Assembly (NCBI GenBank): GCA_023395695.1
Contig: JAEWYJ010000115.1
Coordinates: 1 to 14,565 of the forward strand
Direction of reading: 5' to 3'
DNA: 14,565 nt
From: Bacillota bacterium
GTDB taxonomy: Bacteria > Bacillota > Clostridia > Oscillospirales > Ruminococcaceae
The translations under genes and the position numbers were made by a program. Numbering within the stretch: the stretch's first letter is position 1; every line of letters starts with the position of its first letter. The notes under the pieces are model-generated. The model ran no database searches, was not told the origin of the DNA, and worked only from the letters and a program-made list of their open reading frames with translations. Shown piece by piece: positions 1-8,602 of this stretch.

Positions 1-185
1 ATGGTAACCTGATGTGCGACAATAATGGCCGACTGCATGTTATAAATTCCCTTCACAAAACAAACGGCGGTATGCCGGAGATATACGGTTCACATGTACC
101 CCGCAGCATCCCACCATGAGCATAAAAGCTTTGTTAATTCCGCCAGCTTTAGCCGCGGGATTATGCACCTTTAAATTGATAGCCA
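1..185. other. window edge, no supportable gene
   Basis: Nothing convincing is visible here. A minus-strand reading frame (186 to 40, 48 codons from a GTG) is open, but it starts inside the U-run of the dapL terminator, has no ribosome binding site, and is not long enough to stand out from chance. Confidence 0.5.
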
Positions 186-247
186 CAAAAAGCGGTACTC
201 ACCGTTTAAAACAAGCGTACGGACAAGTGTTTTTGTGAATACCGCTT
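186..247 (-). terminator. dapL transcription terminator
   Basis: On the minus strand, 14 nt after the dapL stop, an arm AAGCGGTATTCAC pairs with GTGAGTACCGCTT (one G-U pair). The roughly 32-nt loop can itself fold (ACA/TGT). The 3' arm runs into TTTTTG. The loop is longer than usual, but the stem plus U-run and its position fit an intrinsic terminator. Confidence 0.7.
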
Positions 248-260
248 CTTAATGTTTGAA

Positions 261-1442
261 TTATTTGAGCACGGCCTTTTTCATTCTTTCCATCGCTTCT
301 CTGGTTCTTTCGCGGTCGCCAAAGGCGGTAAGTCGGAAATAATGCAGTCCGTTCTGGCCAAAGCCGGCGCCGGGGGTGCCGACCACATTGGCCTGCTCAA
401 GCAGATAATCAAAAAACGCCCAGGACTCCATGCCGTTGGGGCACTCCATCCAAATATAGGGGGAATTCTGTCCGCCAACAAAACGAATACCCATCTCGCG
501 CAGACCGTCACCAATAATTTTAGCGTTCTCACGGTAATAGTCGATATTCGCCTTAATTTGCTTTCTGCCCTCAGGCGAGAAAACCGCAGCGGCGGCGCGC
601 TGGGTCACATAAGGCACACCGTTAAATTTAGTTGTCTGACGGCGCAGCCACAGCTTATTAAGCTTGCCGCCGAGCAGTGCGGTTGGCACAACGGTGTAGC
701 CGCAGCGGGTGCCGGTAAAGCCTGCGGTTTTAGAAAGGGAGCAAAATTCAATGGCGCAGTCTTGGGCGCCTTCCACCTCGAAGATGCTCCGGGGCAGCGC
801 AGGGTCGGAGACAAAGCATTCATACGCCGCATCAAAAAGGATGACGGCATTTTTCTGTTTGGCATAGGCGATCCACTCGGCCAGCTGGGCACGGTTATAG
901 ACCGAGCCGGTCGGGTTGTTCGGTGAGCAAAGGTAGATGATATCAGCGTCGACAGAAGGGTCGGGCATTGCCAGAAAACCGTTTTCCAGCGTGGCGTTCA
1001 TCAGCTTGATACGACGGCCCGCCATAACGTTGGTGTCTACATAGACCGGATAAACAGGGTCGGGCACCAAAACGGTGTTGTCGGAATCGAACACATCAAG
1101 AATATTGCCAAGGTCGCTTTTGGCGCCGTCGCTGATAAAAATTTCGTCAGCCGACAGCGTAACCTGCATCTCCTCGGCATAATAGGCGGCAATTGCTTCC
1201 TTGAGGAAGTCGTAGCCCTGCTCCGGCCCATAGCCGCGAAAGCTTTCTTTTTGGCCCATCTCATCAGCGGCAGCCTTCATGGCCTGCACCACCACAGGCG
1301 CCAGCGGCAGCGTAACGTCGCCGATGCTCAGCTTAATAATATCGGCATCGGGATGCGCCGCACTGTATTCTCTGGCTTTGCGGGCAACGGTTGAAAAAAG
1401 ATAGCTGTCCTTAAGGTTATCGTAGTGTGCATTGAGCTTCAT
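261..1442 (-). CDS. dapL: LL-diaminopimelate aminotransferase
   Basis: This is a PLP-dependent class I/II aminotransferase of 393 aa that converts tetrahydrodipicolinate directly to LL-diaminopimelate, with glutamate as amino donor. It serves lysine and peptidoglycan synthesis in the cytosol. Visible family marks are the N-terminal DSYLFSTVARKAREY and LSIGDVTLPL segments, SDGAKSDLGN near residue 104, SPNNPTG (173-179), the PLP-phenol Asp204 and Tyr207 in DAAYE, the Schiff-base Lys238 in SLSKTAGFTGTRCGY, and the carboxylate-binding Arg370 in HYFRLTAFG. The frame is open 45 codons further upstream, but the ATG at 1442 is chosen because AGGAGG lies about 12 nt before it and the family's N-terminus begins here. 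The gene appears monocistronic, with its own promoter at 1860-1888 and its own terminator. Length and all key residues are normal. Confidence 0.96.
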   Translation of the reverse strand: MKLNAHYDNLKDSYLFSTVARKAREYSAAHPDADIIKLSIGDVTLPLAPVVVQAMKAAADEMGQKESFRGYGPEQGYDFLKEAIAAYYAEEMQVTLSADEIFISDGAKSDLGNILDVFDSDNTVLVPDPVYPVYVDTNVMAGRRIKLMNATLENGFLAMPDPSVDADIIYLCSPNNPTGSVYNRAQLAEWIAYAKQKNAVILFDAAYECFVSDPALPRSIFEVEGAQDCAIEFCSLSKTAGFTGTRCGYTVVPTALLGGKLNKLWLRRQTTKFNGVPYVTQRAAAAVFSPEGRKQIKANIDYYRENAKIIGDGLREMGIRFVGGQNSPYIWMECPNGMESWAFFDYLLEQANVVGTPGAGFGQNGLHYFRLTAFGDRERTREAMERMKKAVLK

Positions 1443-1853
1443 GGTTTCAATCTGCCTCCTTTTAATGTGCGCGGATACGCGCAGAAGTTTCGCGCCGCTT
1501 AAACCGTCGCGGCGGGCGTATAGCCAAACAGGCGGGTGCGGCCCTGCAAGGGCTTGTGCAGCTCGCAAGGGTGGCAACGCACAACAGGCTGTTAAGACCG
1601 CCTGTTTAAAGCTGTCGGGCTATAAGTCAAACAATTTGGGAACGGGCACAGGATGGACGGGCTGCAAAGCAGACCGCCAGGACGTCTTTATCTTCTGTTG
1701 GTTTGACTACAATAAACAAAACGCCGGCGGAGCTTTTGAAAGACAAAAACTCTCTTCCGACCTGCATCTGAAAAATACAAAAAGAAATTGTCCATAAAAG
1801 CGATTGTATCTTAAAAAGACGTTTTTATCCTGCGAATAAAGGAAATAACTGTT
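1443..1853 (-). promoter_or_regulatory. long dapL 5' leader
   Basis: The distance from the predicted dapL transcription start (about 1853) to the start codon is about 410 nt, with no supportable gene on either strand. I looked for T-box, lysine riboswitch and c-di-GMP riboswitch signatures on the minus strand and found no convincing one. The last 20 nt carry the AGGAGG ribosome binding site. The half nearest the gene (1443-1620) is GC-rich and can form several short hairpins, for example GCGCGTATCCGCGC just before the Shine-Dalgarno. It may be an unrecognised cis-regulator or simply a long untranslated region. Confidence 0.35.
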
Positions 1854-1859
1854 GGAATT

Positions 1860-1888
1860 ATTATAGCATAGCCCTCTTTTTTCCGCAA
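1860..1888 (-). promoter_or_regulatory. dapL sigma-A promoter, extended -10
   Basis: On the minus strand, TTGCGG (1888-1883) is followed after exactly 17 nt by TATAAT (1865-1860). A TG dinucleotide one base before the -10 (TGCTATAAT) makes an extended -10 element. The -35 is only half consensus, which the extended -10 would offset. The next minus-strand gene is dapL. Confidence 0.7.
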
Positions 1889-1950
1889 GCGAAACCTTGA
1901 CCACAGCAGACCCGGTCCGCCTGTGCAAGCAGCCACCGCGATTGAATTGA

Positions 1951-1982
1951 GCAAGCCGCAAAGCGCATGCTTTGCGGCTTGC
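1951..1982 (-). terminator. hairpin after ilvC (likely terminator)
   Basis: A perfect 14-bp inverted repeat, GCAAGCCGCAAAGC and its complement around a GCAT loop, begins 19 nt after the ilvC stop and just before the dapL promoter. There is no proper U-run on either strand, so it could be a factor-assisted terminator or an mRNA 3'-end stabiliser rather than a classical intrinsic terminator. Confidence 0.55.
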
Positions 1983-2001
1983 TGCAGCACATTGTTCTGT
2001 T

Positions 2002-3162
<1,161 letters not shown>

Positions 3163-4827
3163 CTATTGGGGCGCGTTGCGAATCGCGTCCTTCACCGAAG
3201 CGCCGCCCGGTATCATCGGCATAACCATCTCATCCTTATCAATCAGACAGTCGATGACGCAGGTTTTTCCGGTGGCAAGCGCCTCCTTAAAGCAGTTTTC
3301 AAATTCCGTAAGCGTCCGGGCGCGATAGCCTCTGGCGCCGAATGCATCGGCCACCGCCGCAAAATCGGTCTTTCGCTCGGGGTCGGTCGCCGCATAGCGA
3401 TGCTCATAAAACAGCGTCTGCCACTGGCGCACCATGCCGAGTACCTGATTGTTCATCACAACGGTGACGATTGGCAGGTCGTAGCTGACCGCTGTGCACA
3501 GCTCGTTGAGATTCATGTGGAAGCACCCGTCACCGGTGATATGCACCACCCGGCGCTCCGGAAACGCCACCTGCGCACCGCAGGCTGCGCCGTAGCCAAA
3601 GCCCATGGTGCCCAGTCCGCCCGAGGTGAGGAACGAGCGGGGCCGGGTGCGTTTACAGTATTGCGCCGCCCACATCTGGTGCTGACCGACGTCGGTAACG
3701 ATAATGGCGTCCTCACCGGCCACGTCACAGATCATCTCCATCATATCGCAGGGGCGCAGCGCCTCATTGCGAAACTGCGGCTTGACGTCCTGCGCGCGCC
3801 ACTGGGCAATCTGCCGGCGCCATTCGGGATGGTCCTTCTCCTCTATCAGCGGCAGCAGCTCAGCAAGCACCGCGCCGACATCGCCCGCAATAAAATGGTC
3901 GACCATAACGTTCTTATTCATTTCGGAACAGTCAATGTCAATGTGAATTATTTTGGCGTCGGCGGCGAATTGTGCCGGGTTGGTCGCCACACGGTCGGAG
4001 AACCGTGCGCCCACTACCACGAGCACGTCGGCACTGCTGACGGCCAGCGCGCTCGAAATATTGCCATGCATGCCGATCATGCCCATGTTTAACGGGTCTT
4101 CAAACGACAGCACGCCGGTACCCATAATCGTGTGGCAGGCGGGCAGCGACGCCTTGTGTATCAGCTCATACAGCTTATCGGAGCCGTTGGCCGCCACAAC
4201 GCCGCCGCCAAAATGCACCATGGGGCGCTCGGCGGTATTGATTAGCCGGGCCGTTTCCTCAATGATCTTGGGGTTGATGGGCGTGGGGTTGTGCACCTCC
4301 GTCACCGGCTCGTAAAACTCGCAGACGGCAGCGGTAACATCCTTTGGAATGTCCACCAGCACCGGGCCGGGACATCCTGAACCCGCAATGCGGAAGGCCT
4401 CGCGCAGCGTATGGGCCAGCTCGTCGACGCTGCGCACCACCATATTGTGCTTGGTGATCGGCATGGTGATACCGGTGATATAAATTTCCTGAAAGCTGTC
4501 GCGGCCAATCATGGAATTGGGCACGTTCGCCGTAATCGCCACCATAGGGATAGAATCCATATAGGCGGTGGCAATGCCGGTAACCAGATTGGTGCTTCCG
4601 GGGCCCGAGGTCGCCATGACGACACCGGTTTTCCCCGTGGCTCTGGCGTAGCCGTCGGCGGCGTGCGCCGCGCCCTGCTCGTGGGCGGTCATAACATGCT
4701 TAATACCCGGCGTTTTAAAAAGCGCATCATAAATATTTAGGATGGTGCCCCCCGGGTAACCGAATACCGTGTCAACACCCTGCTCCTGTAACACCTTTAA
4801 GACTATCTGAGAACCGTTAAGCTTCAT
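3163..4827 (-). CDS. ilvB: acetolactate synthase, catalytic subunit
   Basis: This is the biosynthetic acetohydroxyacid synthase large subunit, 554 aa, which uses ThDP, Mg and FAD to condense two pyruvates, or pyruvate with 2-ketobutyrate. The N-terminal ThDP domain has VFGYPGG (21-27) and the catalytic Glu50 in AHEQGAAHAADGYARATG. The FAD domain has GPGSTNLVTGIATAYMDS and the GARFSDRV segment (273-280). The C-terminal ThDP domain has GQHQMWAAQY, GGLGTMGFG, the GDG...NN metal motif (432-434 and 459-460) and MVRQWQTLFYE. All catalytic positions look intact. The ATG at 4827 is chosen over one at 4872 because the latter lies inside the T-box terminator and a GAAGGGGG Shine-Dalgarno sits just before 4827. 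It is regulated by the upstream T-box. No small subunit gene adjoins it. Catabolic AlsS is less likely given the T-box and the ilvC neighbour. Confidence 0.95.
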   Translation of the reverse strand: MKLNGSQIVLKVLQEQGVDTVFGYPGGTILNIYDALFKTPGIKHVMTAHEQGAAHAADGYARATGKTGVVMATSGPGSTNLVTGIATAYMDSIPMVAITANVPNSMIGRDSFQEIYITGITMPITKHNMVVRSVDELAHTLREAFRIAGSGCPGPVLVDIPKDVTAAVCEFYEPVTEVHNPTPINPKIIEETARLINTAERPMVHFGGGVVAANGSDKLYELIHKASLPACHTIMGTGVLSFEDPLNMGMIGMHGNISSALAVSSADVLVVVGARFSDRVATNPAQFAADAKIIHIDIDCSEMNKNVMVDHFIAGDVGAVLAELLPLIEEKDHPEWRRQIAQWRAQDVKPQFRNEALRPCDMMEMICDVAGEDAIIVTDVGQHQMWAAQYCKRTRPRSFLTSGGLGTMGFGYGAACGAQVAFPERRVVHITGDGCFHMNLNELCTAVSYDLPIVTVVMNNQVLGMVRQWQTLFYEHRYAATDPERKTDFAAVADAFGARGYRARTLTEFENCFKEALATGKTCVIDCLIDKDEMVMPMIPGGASVKDAIRNAPQ

Positions 4828-4860
4828 CTGATTTTCCCCCTTCCCTTTTTTTGCGGAAAT

Positions 4861-4906
4861 AAAAAAGCCCATGCCTCATGATTTTAGATCATCAAGAGAC
4901 AAAGGC
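4861..4906 (-). terminator. T-box conditional terminator
   Basis: Arms GCCTTTGTCTC and GAGGCATGGGC pair with one mismatch, and an upper ATGAT/ATCAT stem closes a CTAAA loop. A run of six T follows on the minus strand, about 30 nt before the ilvB start. It is mutually exclusive with the upstream antiterminator. Confidence 0.88.
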
Positions 4907-5176
4907 TAAAAGCGCTCTGCGGTACCACTCCAATTGCCGATGCATGAACTGCGCCGGCCACTCTGCGCATCTGTTTCTCTAAAAACAAATGCCGTGCATC
5001 ATAACGTATGCAAATCGTCCGAGCCTACTTAAGAAGTGCGCTTCTGTTCGGTCGGCCGCTCAAGGATGACTTTCGCTTTGCTTTAAAACACCGCCTTGCA
5101 CCACACCGGCGGCTCTCTGAAGTTTTAAAAGCAGGCTACTGTTCCTGTCTTCGCGTTTGGGGTTGTGTAATTGTTG
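4861..5176 (-). promoter_or_regulatory. T-box riboswitch leader of ilvB
   Basis: Reading the minus strand, AGAGAGCC opens the distal part of Stem I. A GAAAGTCATCCTTGAGC segment (about 5075-5059) then holds the specifier, AGTAGGCTCGG follows near 5027, and the antiterminator bulge GGAGTGGTACCGC is at 4931-4919, with TGGT to pair a tRNA ending ACCA. A terminator hairpin at 4906-4867 is followed by TTTTTT. The specifier is best read as GUC (valine, 5070-5068); AUC (isoleucine, 5067-5065) is the alternative. Either agrees with branched-chain synthesis. Uncharged tRNA would stabilise the antiterminator and turn on ilvB, and probably ilvC. Confidence 0.92.
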
Positions 5177-5182
5177 TGTTTA

Positions 5183-5210
5183 ATTATATCGTTTTAGAGG
5201 GAAATGTCAA
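5183..5210 (-). promoter_or_regulatory. ilvB consensus sigma-A promoter
   Basis: Perfect TTGACA (5210-5205) and perfect TATAAT (5188-5183) on the minus strand are separated by 16 nt. The predicted start near 5176 gives a T-box leader of about 300 nt, the expected size. Confidence 0.9.
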
Positions 5211-5403
5211 TTGTACGTTACGTATAACTTTAAAGCTCAAAAGTGTTTCTTTTAGGGTATTAGCAACACATCAGACAACTTTTTTTGCCCATTTTATCGC
5301 CGGTTTGCTTTATTGCGCTAAAATTTCGATGTGCTAATGCGATGAATTAGGTGAATTTGCCAAAACGCCGGCATAAAACATCGGGCCGATGTCTGAGCTT
5401 ACA
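5211..5403. other. intergenic stretch, nothing coding
   Basis: This AT-rich region lies between the ilvB promoter and the inverted repeat downstream of the lipoprotein gene. Two imperfectly complementary segments, TTAGCAACACATC near 5260 and GATGTGCTAA near 5328, face each other. I see no RNA family or gene. Confidence 0.4.
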
Positions 5404-5456
5404 CGAATTCAGATTAAGCCAGACAACATTTTGACGGCTGTTTAACCCTGAATTCG
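5404..5456. repeat. 53-bp imperfect inverted repeat
   Basis: Outer arms CGAATTCAG (5404-5412) and CTGAATTCG (5448-5456) are perfect complements. The inner parts also partly match (TTAA and GCC against GGC and TTAA). It directly adjoins the lipoprotein terminator. It may be a second 3' hairpin on that transcript or a small dispersed repeat; no function can be assigned. Confidence 0.5.
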
Positions 5457-5459
5457 TAC

Positions 5460-5489
5460 AAAGCCCCGGAATTTCTATTCCGGGGCTTT
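5460..5489 (-). terminator. terminator of the flavin lipoprotein gene
   Basis: Perfect 13-bp arms AAAGCCCCGGAAT and complement surround a 4-nt loop, 14 nt after the stop codon of the minus-strand gene. The stem ends in TTT on both strands without a longer U-run, so termination efficiency is uncertain. Confidence 0.75.
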
Positions 5490-5503
5490 GTAACTTCCTG
5501 AAA

Positions 5504-7282
5504 TTATTTATCGCAATATGCAGCAGCACTCTGCCCCGCCTGACGGCCGAAAATAACGATATCGGCCACAGCGTTGCCGCCCAGACGATTGTCGCCGTGA
5601 ATACCGCCCGTGACCTCGCCCGCGGCAAACAGGCCGGGGATCGGCTCGCCGGTGGCGCCGATAACCTCAGCGTCTATGTCAATTTTAAGGCCACCCATGG
5701 TATGGTGTACGCCGGGCGCAATTTGGATAGCGTAGAACGGGCCCTTGGAAACATCATATTCCATGCCGGTGGCGCGGCCAAACGCTTCGTCCTTCTTGTC
5801 GGCAACAGCCTTATTCCAGCTTTCCAGCGTAGCAGCCAGCGTCTCGGGCGCGGCGTCAATGGCCTGAGCCAGCGCCTCAACAGTAGCTCCCTCAACGGTC
5901 AGTCCGTTGGTGACATAGCCCGCAGTGGCCTTGACGCGGTCGCGCAGCGCCTGGTCAAAAATCAGGTAGGCATAACCGCCCTCCTGAGCGATTTCCGCGG
6001 CGGAAACTACGTCCCGGGTTTCCATCTCGTTGATGAAGCGTTCGCCAGCTTGATTGACCAGAATCGCACCGTCGCCTCGCAGGCCCTCGGTAATCATAAT
6101 GCTGGTAGCCTGATGAACCGTGGGGTGAATCTGAATCTGGTCAATATCCACCGTCTGGGCACCGGCCGCCTCGGCCATGATAATACCGTCGCCGGTGGCG
6201 CCCGGCGTATTGGTGGTGACAAAGCCCTTGAGCTCAGGCTTGTAGGAGGTGTACATGGCCTCGTTGGCGCCAAAGCCGCCCGTGGCAACCACCACCGCCT
6301 TGCCGGCAAAAAGATAATTGAATTCCTCGCCCTCGGCCTTAACGCCGGTCACGGCGCCGTCGGTCAGCACCAGCTCGGTCGCTCTGGTGTTTAAGTAAAC
6401 CGGAATCTCATTCTTCTCAACGTTGGCGACCAACTTTTCCACCAGATAGCTGCCCACAGCGCCGCCGCCCTCAGGGCGGTGCGCACGCTTATTGGAGGAG
6501 CCGCCAAGTGTGGTCAGATCGGGCAGCGGCGCATCAATAGAGGCCAGCCAATCAATGGCGCCCGCCGAACGCTCGGCCATGGCGGTCACCAGCTCAAGGT
6601 TATTGACGTTGTGTCCGCCCTTCATGGTGTCGTCTATAAACGACTGGACGTTATCTTCGACATTCTGGGCCTTCTGCACCGAGGTTTCGGCCGCATTCAT
6701 GCCACCGGTTGCCTTTACGGTGTTGCCGCCGGCCATCGCCATTTTTTCAATAAGGACAACCGTTTTGCCGGCTGCCTTAGCCTCAAGTGCAGCCACCATA
6801 CCGGCGCCGCCGGCACCGATAACAATGACATCGGCCTCAACCGTTTCGGCCTTCTTTTCTATTACCGGTTTTTCAATCGGCGTTTGCAGCGTGGCGGTAT
6901 CAACACCGGCTGAAGCCAGCGCAGCAGTAATCGCCTCAAGCAGCGCCTTGCTGGTCACGGTTGCACCCGCAATGGTATCCACAGCAAGCGATTGGTTGGC
7001 GATAACAGCAGCGGGCAGCTTTTCAACCGCAACGGTGCCGACCCCCGCCGTTTCTTTGTTTTCGGCAACCTCAATCTTTTCGATCTGGTTGTCACCGAGG
7101 GTGACAGTTACCTTCAAATCACCGCCGTAGCCCTTTGCCGTTCCCTCGTAGGCGCCGGGCGTATACTTACCGGTGGTTGCCTCTGGTGCGGCTGGCTGGC
7201 TTTTGGCAGGGGCAGCGTCGCAGGCCGCCAGAGTCATTGCCAACGTCAGAACCAGCAGTAACGAAAGCAGCTTGTTCATCAT
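5504..7282 (-). CDS. secreted FMN-binding flavoprotein reductase, fumarate-reductase family
   Basis: A 592-aa lipoprotein. Residues 1-21 form a lipoprotein signal with lipobox LAAC (Cys21), so it should be anchored outside the membrane. An FMN-binding domain (about 45-120) ends in DTIAGATVTS, a site of the type to which ApbE covalently attaches FMN (Thr108). Next is an FAD-binding_2 domain with GAGGAG (156-161). Family active-site residues are visible: His386 (IHPT), Arg402 (GLRGDG), His526/His527 (HHTMGG) and Arg566 (HGDNRLGGN). This is the architecture of extracellular or FMN-dependent reductases of fumarate, urocanate and related enoates. No haem-binding CxxCH motif is present, so electrons presumably enter through FMN. 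The start at 7282 is set by GAGAGGAG 8-14 nt upstream. The gene is monocistronic, with its own promoter and terminator. The substrate cannot be read from sequence. Confidence 0.9.
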   Translation of the reverse strand: MMNKLLSLLLVLTLAMTLAACDAAPAKSQPAAPEATTGKYTPGAYEGTAKGYGGDLKVTVTLGDNQIEKIEVAENKETAGVGTVAVEKLPAAVIANQSLAVDTIAGATVTSKALLEAITAALASAGVDTATLQTPIEKPVIEKKAETVEADVIVIGAGGAGMVAALEAKAAGKTVVLIEKMAMAGGNTVKATGGMNAAETSVQKAQNVEDNVQSFIDDTMKGGHNVNNLELVTAMAERSAGAIDWLASIDAPLPDLTTLGGSSNKRAHRPEGGGAVGSYLVEKLVANVEKNEIPVYLNTRATELVLTDGAVTGVKAEGEEFNYLFAGKAVVVATGGFGANEAMYTSYKPELKGFVTTNTPGATGDGIIMAEAAGAQTVDIDQIQIHPTVHQATSIMITEGLRGDGAILVNQAGERFINEMETRDVVSAAEIAQEGGYAYLIFDQALRDRVKATAGYVTNGLTVEGATVEALAQAIDAAPETLAATLESWNKAVADKKDEAFGRATGMEYDVSKGPFYAIQIAPGVHHTMGGLKIDIDAEVIGATGEPIPGLFAAGEVTGGIHGDNRLGGNAVADIVIFGRQAGQSAAAYCDK

Positions 7283-7341
7283 CAGTTTTTCTCCTCTCAT
7301 TCTATTCACTTTTGCCATTTTTACATTATATGGCGTAACAA

Positions 7342-7370
7342 ATTATACCATAGGGCACAGAGCGCATCAA
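7342..7370 (-). promoter_or_regulatory. promoter of the flavin lipoprotein gene
   Basis: On the minus strand, TTGATG (7370-7365) and TATAAT (7347-7342) are separated by exactly 17 nt, with TGG before the -10 (extended -10). It lies back to back with the murI promoter. Confidence 0.82.
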
Positions 7371-7409
7371 CCTTTTGTAAGTAAACGTCGTCAATCGTTG
7401 CCTTTGGTA

Positions 7410-7437
7410 TTGTATTATTAAGATAACCTACTATAAT
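7410..7437 (+). promoter_or_regulatory. murI promoter
   Basis: TTGTAT (7410-7415), a 16-nt spacer and TATAAT (7432-7437). The predicted start near 7444 gives a leader of about 115 nt. A TTGACA at 7485-7490 has no matching -10 and was not used. Confidence 0.65.
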
Positions 7438-7559
7438 GTTAGTGGTGGTTTGCATCTTTTTGCGCCCGCCATTATTTGCACATATTGACAGCTGTTGAAA
7501 ATTTGCCGCGGAACAGTTTGGCTCGCTTGTTTGTTGCGGCAGTGAAACGAGGGATTTGA

Positions 7560-8354
7560 TTGGGTAAATTAAATGGCCCCATCGGTGTTATGGACTCCGG
7601 TATTGGCGGGCTTACGGTAGTCAAAGAGCTTCAAAAAATTCTTCCGGGTGAAGATATCATCTATTTTGGCGACAGCGCCAACTGCCCCTATGGCAATAAA
7701 ACCTCGGAGCAGATTGCCGGGTTAAGCCGTGCCATGCTCCGTTTTATGGGCGAAAACGGCGTTAAGGTGACTGCCATTGCGTGTAACACCATCTCCACGC
7801 TCATCGACAGGCTGACGCCGCACTTTGACTACAAAATCATCGGCATTGTTTCACCGGCTGCCGATTACATCGCCCGTTCGGGCATCCGGCAGGTTGGCCT
7901 TATCGCCACCGAATTCACCGTAAGTACCGGGAACTATGATAAGCTTATTCATCAGCATGATTCCGCCATTGAGGTAGTGGGTCAGGGCAGCCCGCTGCTG
8001 GCCGCGCTCGTTGACCGCGGCGACTTTAGCGAACAGGATATTAATACCGAAATCACCACTCAAATTAACCGGATTCTGGCTCATCAAAAGGTGTCGCATG
8101 TCATTTTGGGCTGCACCCACTATCCGATTGTCGAAGATAACTTTAAGCGGTGCTACCCTGAAATAACCTTTATCAACCCCGCACTGGAACAGGCAAACGC
8201 CGTGCGCGATTATCTTGCGGCACAAAATTCGCTGAACGATAAAGCCCGCGGCAGCTTTACAATTTGTACCTCGGGTGACCCACAGGTTTATGTCAATGTG
8301 GCAAAACGCCTGGAATTGTTTGAACCTACTGCGCTTCAGGTTGTTAAAATTTAG
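7560..8354 (+). CDS. murI: glutamate racemase (Asp/Glu racemase family)
   Basis: A 264-aa cytosolic, cofactor-independent racemase that makes D-glutamate for peptidoglycan. It has IGVMDSGIGGLTV with Asp12 and Ser13, YFGDSANCPYG (36-46), the first catalytic Cys76 in ACNTIS, and the second, Cys186, in LGCTHYP with His188. Length is typical. The usual ACPxFVPLVE segment reads GSPLLAALVD (144-153), so this is a slightly divergent member, and an aspartate racemase role cannot be fully excluded. The start is TTG at 7560, since no in-frame ATG fits the conserved N-terminus; GAGGG lies 6 nt upstream. The gene is divergent from the flavin lipoprotein gene and has its own promoter and a terminator at 8445. 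Confidence 0.9.
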   Translation: MGKLNGPIGVMDSGIGGLTVVKELQKILPGEDIIYFGDSANCPYGNKTSEQIAGLSRAMLRFMGENGVKVTAIACNTISTLIDRLTPHFDYKIIGIVSPAADYIARSGIRQVGLIATEFTVSTGNYDKLIHQHDSAIEVVGQGSPLLAALVDRGDFSEQDINTEITTQINRILAHQKVSHVILGCTHYPIVEDNFKRCYPEITFINPALEQANAVRDYLAAQNSLNDKARGSFTICTSGDPQVYVNVAKRLELFEPTALQVVKI

Positions 8355-8444
8355 CGCTTGAATAGGCCGGAACGCGTAATCGATGCTATCGTGCAGCTTT
8401 GACGGTATAGCCGATAGGCGTTGAGCAGCCTCGGCAGGCCATTA

Positions 8445-8475
8445 TAAAAGCCACCGGTTCAACCGGTGGCTTTTA
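8445..8475 (+). terminator. murI terminator
   Basis: A near-perfect palindrome, TAAAAGCCACCGGT and its complement around a 3-nt loop, ending in GGCTTTTA, lies about 90 nt after the murI stop. The T-rich ends on both strands mean it could also work in reverse. Confidence 0.8.
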
Positions 8476-8476
8476 C

Positions 8477-8602
8477 CTACCCGAAAGGGTGTGCTCCCCA
8501 CTCACCCTTCCGGCACATCATATGCACCGAGTCTGTCTGAGCAGTTAGCTTTGTATGCCTTTGCTCCGTTGTGGCCCATTGATTGTATTTGTCTCGCACC
8601 AT
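8477..8602 (-). CDS. candidate 41-aa small ORF, unknown
   Basis: An ATG at 8602 opens 41 codons ending TAG at 8477, exactly between the murI terminator and the tRNA terminator. The peptide begins MVRDKYNQW and ends MMCRKGEWGAHPFG. The frame remains open upstream to the tRNA terminator. GGAGG occurs 15 nt before the ATG, too far for a normal ribosome binding site. The 3' part overlaps a hairpin (CCGGAAGGGTG with CACCCTTTCGG). I do not recognise the protein. It may be a non-coding structured element or repeat that happens to be open. Confidence 0.2.
   Translation of the reverse strand: MVRDKYNQWATTEQRHTKLTAQTDSVHMMCRKGEWGAHPFG

Noticed and set aside
40-186. 48-codon minus-strand open frame after the dapL terminator
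   Set aside because: It starts in the terminator U-run with no ribosome binding site; its length is within chance expectation.
252-926. 224-codon plus-strand open frame opposite dapL
   Set aside because: It is antisense to a fully conserved enzyme; GC-rich codon use leaves the opposite strand open. Similar long frames opposite ilvC, ilvB, the lipoprotein, glyA and rarA were rejected for the same reason.
1558-1580. T-box-like AAGGGTGGCAACGC on the plus strand
   Set aside because: No Stem I, specifier or U-run terminator surrounds it, the upstream part would be dapL coding sequence, and no plus-strand gene follows.
7485-7513. TTGACA close to murI as a promoter
   Set aside because: The sequence 16-18 nt downstream (around GCGGAA) has no -10 resemblance.
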